From: CAYWNA01 sp964459305
GTDB taxonomy: Bacteria > Planctomycetota > Planctomycetia > Pirellulales > Pirellulaceae
Direction: 5' to 3'
NCBI GenBank assembly: GCA_964459305.1
Contig: CAYWNA010000006.1
Coordinates: 62,001 to 126,000, forward strand
Length of the DNA: 64,000 nt
Part shown: piece by piece, positions 45,581 to 53,686 of the stretch
Position numbering within the stretch: the stretch's first letter is position 1
How the letters are laid out: each line of letters opens with the position of its first letter
Position numbers and translations under genes: made by a program
Notes under the pieces: generated by a model
Seen by the model: only the letters and a program-made list of their open reading frames with translations
The model's database searches: none
Told to the model about the DNA's origin: nothing

Positions 45581-47130
45581 TGGGGCAACTGATGATGGCA
45601 ATGAAAACGCGTTCGGCTACGACTTCAGTATCAATCCTTGCCGTATTCCTGAGTGTCGCTGCAATTCAGTTAACGACATTTGCAGCGGAAGATGAAACAG
45701 AAGAGGTCTTTCGTGCCGGCGCGGCGACCAGCAACATCACGCCGCCGCTGGGCACGCTGCGGGTCGGCAGCTTCGCCCCGTATCCCACCGTCCACGTGCA
45801 TGACGAGCTGCACGCGCGCTGCCTGGTGCTCGATGACGGCAAGACCACCCTCGCCCTCGTGGTGTGCGATCTCCTTGGACTGCACCGCAGCGTCAGCATC
45901 GAGGCGCGCCGGCTGATCCAGGAGGCGACCGGCATCCCGCCGGAGAACGTCATGATCTCCGCCACCCACACGCATTCCGCGGGCAGTGCGCTCGGCACGA
46001 GCCGCTATACCAACGAGCAGGAACTCGACAACTATCAACAATTTCTGGCCCAGCGGATTGCCGACGGGGTACGGTGCGCGAAAAACCTGCTGCGACCTGC
46101 GGAAATCGCCTTCGGCAAGGTCGAAGCCGGAGAGAATCTCATCAGCCGGCGCTGGCACCTGCGGGAAGGCAAAGAAAGAACGGACCATTTCGGCCGGGTA
46201 AACCGGGTGTGGAAAACCTCGGCGCCGAGCGACGACTACACCAAGCCCGCCTGCCCGGTCGATCCCCACGTTTACTTCATCGCGCTGCGCGAACCGGGCG
46301 GCGAGCTCATCTCGGTGTATTCGGCCTACTCGGCCCACTACGCGGGCGACACCGGCCCGGGGCACATCTCCGCCGACTATTTCGGAATGTACTGCGAGAA
46401 GCTCAAGCAACTCCTGACCTCGCCGGAGAAGGAACCTCCCTTCGTCGCCATGATGGCCAACGCCACCAGTGGTGACATCGGCTTGAACTACGCGCACTTC
46501 CGCCACTTGAAAGGCCCCAAGGGAAACTACCAGCGGCCGCGCGCCCTGGCGGACGATCTCGCCGGCCGAGTCAAGAACGCGCTGGCCCAGGTGACGTGGA
46601 AGGATCACGCGGAGCTTGCCGTCCGCTTCCGCGAACCGGACATCGCCTGGCGCGCAATCGAACCGGAGCTTCTCAAGTGGGCTAAGGATGTCGAAGCCCG
46701 GGCGCCACGCCTGCCCGAAGGCAATCTCCCGATTGCCGCTCGCTGGCCAACGACGCGGGAGTTCGTCGCGCCGCTCAGCTACGCGGGCCGCCTCCAGATC
46801 CTCGCCCAGGCCACCGAGCCCGCCAAGGTGCCGTTGCAAGTGGTGCGGATCGGGGATATCTGCATCGGCACAACGCCTTGCGAGACGTATACCGAAGTCG
46901 GACAGGCGTTCCAGCGGCGCAGTCCCTTCGCCCGGACCTTCATGGTCCAATTGAACCACGCCTACATCGGCTACCTCCCCACTCCACGGCACTTCGAGCT
47001 CGGCGGCTATTCCACCTGGCCGGGCACCAACTGCCTGGAGGCCCAGGCGTCGGAAAAGATCGTCGACCATCTGCTCGAGATGGCAAACGAGCTCAAGCTG
47101 GGCCGCGACAGCGCACGGGTCAAGAACTGA
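45580..47130 (+). CDS. Neutral/alkaline ceramidase-like secreted protein, paralog 3
   Basis: A 516-residue exported protein of the same family as the proteins at 25693 and 35480. The opening FRAGAATSNITPPLG is identical to paralog 2. The zinc-ligand-like segment is SATHTHSAGSALG (about residue 127). The HYVGG motif is replaced by SAHYAGD and the nucleophile-region motif is NATSGDIGLN, so this copy diverges at both sites. The end reads FELGGYSTW instead of HELGGYETW. The start at 45580 overlaps the previous stop as TGATG; further in-frame ATGs at 45592, 45595 and 45601 could also be used, and 45601 gives the most typical signal peptide (TSVSILAVFLSVAAIQ). Functional divergence within the trio is likely. 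Confidence 0.82.
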   Translation: MGQLMMAMKTRSATTSVSILAVFLSVAAIQLTTFAAEDETEEVFRAGAATSNITPPLGTLRVGSFAPYPTVHVHDELHARCLVLDDGKTTLALVVCDLLGLHRSVSIEARRLIQEATGIPPENVMISATHTHSAGSALGTSRYTNEQELDNYQQFLAQRIADGVRCAKNLLRPAEIAFGKVEAGENLISRRWHLREGKERTDHFGRVNRVWKTSAPSDDYTKPACPVDPHVYFIALREPGGELISVYSAYSAHYAGDTGPGHISADYFGMYCEKLKQLLTSPEKEPPFVAMMANATSGDIGLNYAHFRHLKGPKGNYQRPRALADDLAGRVKNALAQVTWKDHAELAVRFREPDIAWRAIEPELLKWAKDVEARAPRLPEGNLPIAARWPTTREFVAPLSYAGRLQILAQATEPAKVPLQVVRIGDICIGTTPCETYTEVGQAFQRRSPFARTFMVQLNHAYIGYLPTPRHFELGGYSTWPGTNCLEAQASEKIVDHLLEMANELKLGRDSARVKN

Positions 47131-47205
47131 GAACTTGCAAATGATGGAGCAACACTTCTTTGCCCTGTGCCTCATTGCATCACTTTTGAACCAAAGTGCA
47201 ACAAA

Positions 47206-50200
47206 ATGAAAATGAACAGCACACCGATTTTTGTTCAAGAATTGGCCTCGGTCTCCTTCGGATTGATCATCGCCATGTTTGCGACATCACTCGGTGCCGA
47301 GTCTTTTCTCGTCAAAGACGGCGGGCCGAATGCCGAAATCATCATCGCCGAACAGCCGTGCCGCTCGGCTCGGCTGGCGGCTGCTGATCTGCGAACTTAC
47401 GTCGAGAAAACCTCAGGCGCGCGGTTGCCGATCGCGATGGAGCCGAGCGAGGATGTGCCGGTCCAAATCTACGTCGGCGAAAGTAGGCACGCTGAAAAAT
47501 TGGGCATCACCGCCGAAGGGCTCAAATACGGCGCTTATCGGATCGTTTCCGGCGAGAACTGGCTCGCGCTGATCGGCGACGATACGGATTTCGTGCCGAA
47601 GGAACCCTGGGCGCGGAACAACGGCGATCGTGTCAGCGGCAAGCTGCAACGCGAATGGGAAGCGGCGAGCGGTTTGCCGTATGGCGTTCCGAACGGCGGG
47701 ACGTACAAGAATCGCGAGCGTCTGCCCGGGAATATCGGAAAACCGGATGGCGCGGTTACCGAAAAAGGCGAGACGCTGGAAATCTGGGGGTTCGACGAAC
47801 GCGGTTCATTCAACGCAGTCTGTGGTTTTCTCCGCAACCTCGGCGTGCGCTGGTACCTGCCTGGCGAACTGGGCGAAGTCGTGCCGAAGCTGGATAGCAT
47901 TCCGCTGCCGCGAAACACCGTAACCCGAAGCGTGAGCGAGGGCGAACGGTCATCCGCGGAATCCCTCGCTCACGCGTCGGGTTACCTCTATGGCGAAACG
48001 GTAGAGCCGGATTTCGAGGTTCGGCAATTCTGCGTGCGATTTGGCACGGCGGATGACGAGGTAATGCGTTGGGCGATGCGGCTGGGAATTCGTCAGGTTT
48101 ACGGACTCATGATCGCTCACGGGATGCACACGATGACGCATCCTGACATCCTCAAAACGCAGCATCCGGATTGGTTCGCGCTCTATGGCGGCCGGCGCGA
48201 TACGCAAACCGGAAAACGCCTGAATCACCTATGCTATTCCAACGAAGAGCTGTTCGATGCGACGGTGAAATGGGCGCGGGCACAGTTCGGCGTCTATGAT
48301 TACGAATCGGTCTCGATCATGCCGCCGGACGCTTACGGCTCGATCTGTCAGTGCGAGCTTTGCGAGGGCAAACAGGTCGATGAAATGGGCTCACGAGGGA
48401 AGTTATCCAATCACGTCTGGGACTTTGCGAACCGCGTCGCCAGGGTGGTCGGCAAAACGCATCCGGACAAGCTGATTGTCTGTTGTGCCTACGGAGCCAA
48501 CACCGATCCGCCAACCAATATCGACAAGCTGGAGCCGAACGTGCAGGTGGTCATCGTCGGCGGGCGCCGACCGCGAAACAGCCTGCCTGAACAACGCGAG
48601 GCGATCCGGCAGTTGCGCACCCGGTGGCTGCAGAAAACCGATCGGCCGATCCTGATTTTCGAGAACTACCCCTTCACCGGTCGCGGCACGTACCTGCCGG
48701 GATTCGTCGCGAAAACCAATGGCGACAGTATCAACGCGACCAAGGGAGTCTCGCGAGGCGAAGACATCTGGCTAAGCTTTCCGCGTTACCACGACGATCC
48801 GAACATCGGCTTCGATCACTTTCAGGTTTACTTCACGGCTCGGATGTGGTGGGGCGGCAAAGACGCGGATGTGGTCGCGATGTTAGAGGAGTACTGCGAT
48901 CTTCTCTACGGACCGGCCGGACCGAAGATGAAGGCGTTTTTCGATTATTGCGAGGCGAATTATCAGGCGATGGACGACGAACTCGAACCGGCGGAAACCG
49001 CGCTGGCGATGTTCGATGAGGCGAAGGCAAGCGTTGAGCCGGATTCGGCTTACGCAAAGCGGCTCGCGTTGATCGACCGGTTCCTCAATGCGCTGCGGAG
49101 CAAGGCCGAGCAACTCGCCCAGGGGCGCGGACCCGTCGCAAAACTGCGCACCGTCTGGGAACCGAAAGAGCCGATCGTGATCGACGGCAAACTAGACGAT
49201 GCATACTGGGTCAAGCACCGGGAATGGTCGGTCGGCCGGCTGCGCGAGCTGCAAACCGGTGGGCAACCCATTTTCGGCACGACAATCATGGCAGGCTGGG
49301 ATCGGCACGGACAGAATCTGTATTTCGCGATTCGCTGCGAGGAGCGGCCCGGCGAAGAGCTGAATATCGCGACGACGAAGGATGAAGATGAGTCGATCTG
49401 GTATGGCGACGTCGTTGAAATCGAACTCGATACGGACTCCCACAGCTACTACCAGATTGCCGTGAATCCATCTGGCGCATTAGTCGATCTCGATCGCGGC
49501 GCGGACAAGTCGGCATGGTTCCGCTGGGAATCGCAGGCCGAGGTCGCCACGCACGTGGAGGGCGATTACTGGACGGTGGAGATCCGCATTCCGGTGACCG
49601 AAGACGAGAACGATCCGGTCAATCAGGTCATCGGTCGCAAGCCCTCAGCGAGTCTACCGTGGCACTTCAACATCTGTCGTCAGCGAATTCGCCAAAACGG
49701 ATCGGAACATTCCGCGTTTTCGCCGACGGGCACGAAGACGTTCCACGAACCGATGAAGTTCGCTCACTTCTACGACGGTCGCTCGCACCAGTTCGAAGCC
49801 GACCCAACGGTGACCGACTACCTGATCGCGAGCCGGAAAGCTGCTGATTTGATGCGCGGCCGCAAATACGAAGACGCGCTAAACGCCTATGTGACTTTGG
49901 CGAAAGGCGCGGGCGCGACCGACTTCCAGAAATCCGATGCGCTCCAACGCGCCGCGGCCTGTGCTCGGAGCCTCAAGGATTTCGACCGCGCGGAGGAACT
50001 CGCCGGTCAGATCCCGACCGAGGCTGTAGCCAATACCGTGCGGATGGAGAATCTGTTAGGGCAACATGAGGCGGACGCGTTAATCGTGCAATTCGGCAGC
50101 GAGGATTTTGACCAGTGGCCGTTTTGGCAAATCGGTGCTGGAGCGTTTGCTCGCGGGCGTGCTTACCACACTCTGGCCAGTTCGAATCGACCAGTAGCAG

Positions 50201-50721
50201 AAGTCGTGAGACTTCTGTTATCGCCGGAATCCCGAACTCTCACGAGTTCGGCCACCAGACAACTCCTCGGCCAAAAGGCTGATGCCGATTTGCGATTGGC
50301 GCTGGAGTTCACTTCCGACACTGGCACCCGGATGAGTATCCTGCGAACCATGGGCTTCAATCGCGAGCGGGTGCTCGAAGACGACGATGCGGCTCTCGAA
50401 ACTTTTCGCGAGATTGCCGGGCAAACCAGAAACACCGGCAGCGCCGAGTATTACTATGGCGTTCAAGGTGCGGCACGGGTTCTCACGCGGCGTGGTAAGT
50501 TCGATGAGGCGTTGGAGGTGCTGAACGTCGTGGACGCCGACAGACTCCGCGGCTACTGGCGCGGCTCGATGTTGCTCGCACTGGGCGAAACACTGGCAGC
50601 AGCCGGCCAGCCGGACAAGGCACTGGCCATTTACCGCGCTTTGCTTGCAGACGAATCTGTCGAGGCCAGCCACCGCAAGGCGGCCGAGTGGGCAATAAAC
50701 CCAATGACGGAAGAACATTGA
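47206..50721 (+). CDS. DUF4838 / CBM9-like / TPR protein, paralog E
   Basis: A 1171-residue secreted protein with the same order of parts as paralog D. Its signal peptide (SVSFGLIIAMFATSLGAE) is followed by the N-terminal alpha/beta domain, the DUF4838 barrel with CQCELC and VQVVIVGGRRP, and a CBM9-like domain from IVIDGKLDDAYW (about residue 656). A TPR-like tail follows (from about 865: RGRKYEDALNAYVTLAKG, GKFDEALEVLNV, GQPDKALAIYRALLAD). It has two in-frame palindromic repeats: one shared with paralog D (47922-47983) and one private, in the TPR region (50194-50255). The ATG at 47206 is favoured over an upstream extension because of the signal peptide; the ribosome site is weak. It is the last gene of the co-directional cluster. 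Confidence 0.87.
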   Translation: MKMNSTPIFVQELASVSFGLIIAMFATSLGAESFLVKDGGPNAEIIIAEQPCRSARLAAADLRTYVEKTSGARLPIAMEPSEDVPVQIYVGESRHAEKLGITAEGLKYGAYRIVSGENWLALIGDDTDFVPKEPWARNNGDRVSGKLQREWEAASGLPYGVPNGGTYKNRERLPGNIGKPDGAVTEKGETLEIWGFDERGSFNAVCGFLRNLGVRWYLPGELGEVVPKLDSIPLPRNTVTRSVSEGERSSAESLAHASGYLYGETVEPDFEVRQFCVRFGTADDEVMRWAMRLGIRQVYGLMIAHGMHTMTHPDILKTQHPDWFALYGGRRDTQTGKRLNHLCYSNEELFDATVKWARAQFGVYDYESVSIMPPDAYGSICQCELCEGKQVDEMGSRGKLSNHVWDFANRVARVVGKTHPDKLIVCCAYGANTDPPTNIDKLEPNVQVVIVGGRRPRNSLPEQREAIRQLRTRWLQKTDRPILIFENYPFTGRGTYLPGFVAKTNGDSINATKGVSRGEDIWLSFPRYHDDPNIGFDHFQVYFTARMWWGGKDADVVAMLEEYCDLLYGPAGPKMKAFFDYCEANYQAMDDELEPAETALAMFDEAKASVEPDSAYAKRLALIDRFLNALRSKAEQLAQGRGPVAKLRTVWEPKEPIVIDGKLDDAYWVKHREWSVGRLRELQTGGQPIFGTTIMAGWDRHGQNLYFAIRCEERPGEELNIATTKDEDESIWYGDVVEIELDTDSHSYYQIAVNPSGALVDLDRGADKSAWFRWESQAEVATHVEGDYWTVEIRIPVTEDENDPVNQVIGRKPSASLPWHFNICRQRIRQNGSEHSAFSPTGTKTFHEPMKFAHFYDGRSHQFEADPTVTDYLIASRKAADLMRGRKYEDALNAYVTLAKGAGATDFQKSDALQRAAACARSLKDFDRAEELAGQIPTEAVANTVRMENLLGQHEADALIVQFGSEDFDQWPFWQIGAGAFARGRAYHTLASSNRPVAEVVRLLLSPESRTLTSSATRQLLGQKADADLRLALEFTSDTGTRMSILRTMGFNRERVLEDDDAALETFREIAGQTRNTGSAEYYYGVQGAARVLTRRGKFDEALEVLNVVDADRLRGYWRGSMLLALGETLAAAGQPDKALAIYRALLADESVEASHRKAAEWAINPMTEEH
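47922..47983. repeat. In-frame palindromic repeat (AACCCGAAGCG family) in paralog E
   Basis: A 62-nt element with 21-nt inverted arms at 47922-47942 and 47963-47983. It is translated as TRSVSEGERSSAESLAHASG. It lies at the same alignment position as the copy in paralog D and differs from it at only a few bases. Confidence 0.92.
50194..50255. repeat. In-frame palindromic repeat (GTAGCCGAAGTC family) in paralog E
   Basis: A 62-nt element with imperfect 24-nt arms at 50194-50217 and 50232-50255. It is translated as VAEVVRLLLSPESRTLTSSA, a different reading frame from the two copies in the fusion protein gene. It interrupts the TPR region, and paralog D has no insert there. Confidence 0.87.
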
Positions 50722-50967
50722 CCATGCAGCAACAGATCAGAGTCGCAGTTGGCCGTGACGGTGTTGCACAAGGTGTGTGGAGGGAAAATCAGCCGACGGT
50801 CGCTAGCCCCTTGCCGCTCACCACTGCGGCCGGCTTGTGATGTGGTTGGACGAAGTGAAACTTTGCTCAGGAGTGCAGACAAGGTTCGGGCGCAGTACAG
50901 GCGGGCTGCTCTGAAACCACCACCCAGCCCGTAAAGCCACGAATCCCTTCGCAGACGAAACCACCGG

Positions 50968-51729
50968 TTACTGAAAAAGTCGCTGACTGAGGAAGAAAAG
51001 ATCGCTCTTCCAGACCGCCCATGTGTGGCCACCCGAGCTGACGTGCCAGGTATGTGGCACCTTCATTTCACTGAGGGCGGAGTGAAAGTCCTCGCTGATT
51101 TGCATCAAGTCGTCCTGGTCGCCGCAGGAGATCCACAAGAATCTCAGCTCCTTGGCAAGACGATCCGGATTCGGGACAAGCTCGGCCGCAGCTTTGGTGT
51201 TTCGTGCCGAAGAGAATCCGCCAATCCACGCGAACCGATCAATGTGACTCAGGCCGAAGTTCAAGGATTGCCCGCCGCCCATCGAGAGGCCCGCCAGAGC
51301 GCGGTGCGATCGTTCCTTTTTCACTGAGTAGCGTTTTTCCACCAGTGGAATAACGTCATTCAGCAAGTCCTTCTCGAATGCTTCAAACGCTGGAAACTGT
51401 TCGTCGTGCGGAGTGCGAATCGTGACGCCCGGTGCGGCACGCCCGTTGGGCATGACGACGATCATCGGTCCAACTTTTCCATCGGCGTACAGATTGTCCA
51501 GGATTACGTTGGCTGAGCCTTTCTGGCACCAGTCATCTTCATCGTCGCCGATCCCGTGCAGCAGGTACAGGACCGGATACTCCCGGTCCTTGACATAGCC
51601 AGGGGGAGCGTAAACAACCATCCTCCGCGTGATTCCAATGCTCTCCGAATCGTAGGTAAGCGTTTCGACGAGTCCTTTCGGGATGTCGTCGCGAGCAACA
51701 TCGAAACCCGCCGCTGGCTGAATGGTCAT
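50968..51729 (-). CDS. CE1-family esterase (feruloyl / acetylxylan esterase-like)
   Basis: A 253-residue alpha/beta-hydrolase that follows the feruloyl esterase domain of clostridial XynZ closely: AGFDVARDDIPKG, YAPPGYVKDREYPVLYLLHG, DNLYADGKVGPMIVVMPN, LAGLSMGGGQSLNFGLSHID and the final SSGGHTWAVWK. The triad is Ser149 (GLSMG), an Asp in SCGDQDD and His235. Such enzymes remove feruloyl or acetyl esters from polysaccharides. Unlike its neighbours it has no visible signal peptide, so it may act in the cytosol or periplasm by another route, or the start may be upstream. AAGGAG lies 8 nt before the ATG. It follows the beta-helix protein gene by 60 nt on the same strand and is convergent with the main cluster. 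Confidence 0.9.
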   Translation of the reverse strand: MTIQPAAGFDVARDDIPKGLVETLTYDSESIGITRRMVVYAPPGYVKDREYPVLYLLHGIGDDEDDWCQKGSANVILDNLYADGKVGPMIVVMPNGRAAPGVTIRTPHDEQFPAFEAFEKDLLNDVIPLVEKRYSVKKERSHRALAGLSMGGGQSLNFGLSHIDRFAWIGGFSSARNTKAAAELVPNPDRLAKELRFLWISCGDQDDLMQISEDFHSALSEMKVPHTWHVSSGGHTWAVWKSDLFFLSQRLFQ

Positions 51730-51789
51730 CTTTGTTCTCCTTCAACAACCTCCGTATGCTCTTTCTGTCCCGGACGTTCTGGTGGCAGT

Positions 51790-53085
51790 TCACGGGTACT
51801 CAAACGGATCCTCTTCCTTGTCGACGCAGCCAATTGCCTGCACGATTGCGGCGGCGTTCTGAATTGTAATCGGCTTCTCAGCGCGGTAGTTCCTCATCCG
51901 ACAGCCGAACATGCTAACGGTCAGCTTGCGGTCGCCACGGATCAGCATGAAATCCTGCGACTGGTTCAGGGTCGTCAGCGCGCCGTTGGGTCCGGAGAAC
52001 GCCTCGACATTCGAGAGGGCCGTGTGCCCTTGGCCTTCGATGATCATCGGGTGGATGTCTTCGACCTGTTCGCCTGTATTGGCGATGATCGACCCTTGCG
52101 CGATTTGCCAGTTGCGGTTGAAGGTGGAATCACCGAGCTTGTGGACTCCCACGGTCACGCAGTCGAAGTTGAAGTTTGTCATCTGGCCGTAGGACGCCCC
52201 GCCCAGCCGAATTCCGCCGTAAGTACCGAAGGTGAACGCGTCGATGATCTGGGCGTTGTCGGTGTGGTCGATCCAGTATGCGAACGTCTTTCGAGCAATC
52301 ACACTGTCGATCACGGATCGGCTGTACCCACCGTCGATGAATCGCCGATTGGCCGGATTGACGTGGCAGTGCAAGATGCGGGGAATGTCGTAACAATAGT
52401 CGATCAAAATGAACTGCCCACTCAGCGGATATCCATAGCAGTGTTCGACCAACACCTGTTCACAGTTGGCTCGACGCGTCGCCCGGAAATCCATGGCCGT
52501 GAATTCGCCGAAGAACGTCAGGCGGGAGAGAGTCACACCGTGGGCCGGGCTGGTATCCGAGACGCGGATCGTTGGCGGGTACTCGATCACCTTCTCCGGA
52601 TCCTTCAGGGTTTGCCGAGGATACCAGAATTGCAGACCTCGCAACTGTGTGGCACCTTCGACGGTAACAAAGGGATGTTCTTCGTCCTCGATCGCAAACA
52701 CAGACCCGACCGGTTGCCGCTTATCTGGGTGTCGCGTTCCGCGCCCAACCGGTCCGTGCACACCCACCAAGGACACGTTTCTCCGCAAAATCAACCCGCC
52801 AGACACGCGGTAGGGATCGCTGGCGGGCGGCACGAACAACGCCGCACCGCGCGGCGCAGCCCATTCGATGGCCTTCTGTAGATTCGCCCGGTTCGTCTCG
52901 GCATCGCCGCTGGGCAGCACGCCAAACTCGCGGACACTCTTGCACAGCGACATCCAGCCGGCGCTGGCGTCCGTCGCCTGCCCGCGTGTGGAGTCGGGTG
53001 TTCCCACCATTCCCATCACGGCCGCGAAAAGCACGCGAATGATCGTGATGTTCTTGGTGTCTTTCAATCCGCACGAACGGGTCAT
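51790..53085 (-). CDS. Secreted pectate-lyase-fold (beta-helix) protein
   Basis: A 431-residue exported protein (hydrophobic stretch IIRVLFAAVMGMVGT after a charged N-terminus) with a single right-handed beta-helix domain. It starts at VREFGVLPSGDAETNRANLQ, continues with WAAPRGAALFVPP and then stacked coils such as VLVEHCYGYPLSG and ILHCHVNPANRRFIDGG. The opening is a relaxed version of the FGAxGDGxTDDT motif, so it belongs to the same superfamily as the double beta-helix protein at 22225 but is not a close copy. AGGAG lies 6 nt before the ATG at 53085; the frame extends to 53166 without better support. It is probably co-transcribed with the CE1 esterase. Confidence 0.8.
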   Translation of the reverse strand: MTRSCGLKDTKNITIIRVLFAAVMGMVGTPDSTRGQATDASAGWMSLCKSVREFGVLPSGDAETNRANLQKAIEWAAPRGAALFVPPASDPYRVSGGLILRRNVSLVGVHGPVGRGTRHPDKRQPVGSVFAIEDEEHPFVTVEGATQLRGLQFWYPRQTLKDPEKVIEYPPTIRVSDTSPAHGVTLSRLTFFGEFTAMDFRATRRANCEQVLVEHCYGYPLSGQFILIDYCYDIPRILHCHVNPANRRFIDGGYSRSVIDSVIARKTFAYWIDHTDNAQIIDAFTFGTYGGIRLGGASYGQMTNFNFDCVTVGVHKLGDSTFNRNWQIAQGSIIANTGEQVEDIHPMIIEGQGHTALSNVEAFSGPNGALTTLNQSQDFMLIRGDRKLTVSMFGCRMRNYRAEKPITIQNAAAIVQAIGCVDKEEDPFEYP

Positions 53086-53686
53086 TACTGGCTCCTGGCT
53101 GTGTGAAGCGGGTTTCGATATCGCCCAGCGAAACTCCTTGTGTGACGGCTTACGATAGCAGGACATTCGAAGAGAGTCGAGATATTCGCCACATCGGTGC
53201 CACGAATGTTACAGGCGGCAGGACGAGGTGCCCTCTCCACGTAGCACCCATTGCCTCCCCGTCGAAGTCGCAACTTGCCTCCGCGCCGAAGCGGTCGCTT
53301 GTGCGCGGACGCCTAACTCCGAGCTGCGACCCCCGGCTAGATTTCCCGAACGAGGTCTTCTTCGGCAGGAAAGGGGAGAGTAGATTCAACAAGTGGGTCT
53401 ATCCGGAATTTGCACCGTCGCTCCCTTGGGAGGTGCCGCAGCCTATCGGGGAACGGCCGTAAATCACGTTTGTGCTGACGCCAGGTTGACGGGAGAATGA
53501 GAAGGTCACAGTGGAAGGACTGGATGATTCAACAACTTGGATGCTTCAACCCAGAAGAGATACGCGCAATGAAATCGTATGGCTTTCCTGCAGTCTTCGC
53601 CGTGATGGTCCTGGCCGCGGGCGGTATAAGAGGCTGCCTTCACGCGAACTAGAACCATGCCGGCTTTTATGGAAAGGGCAAGTGCC
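53086..53686. other. Divergent promoter region
   Basis: About 600 nt between the minus-strand beta-helix/esterase pair and the plus-strand GH-like gene, so it should hold two outward promoters. No operator-like palindrome or convincing -35/-10 pair was found. No supported ORF or repeat. Confidence 0.45.

Noticed and set aside
45670..47238. 522-residue open frame on the minus strand
   Set aside because: Exact antisense of ceramidase-like paralog 3; a shadow.
28916..50721. Repeated palindromes considered as a CRISPR array or as attC-like sites
   Set aside because: They are single, far apart, belong to different families and have no regular spacers; no cas or integron integrase gene is present.
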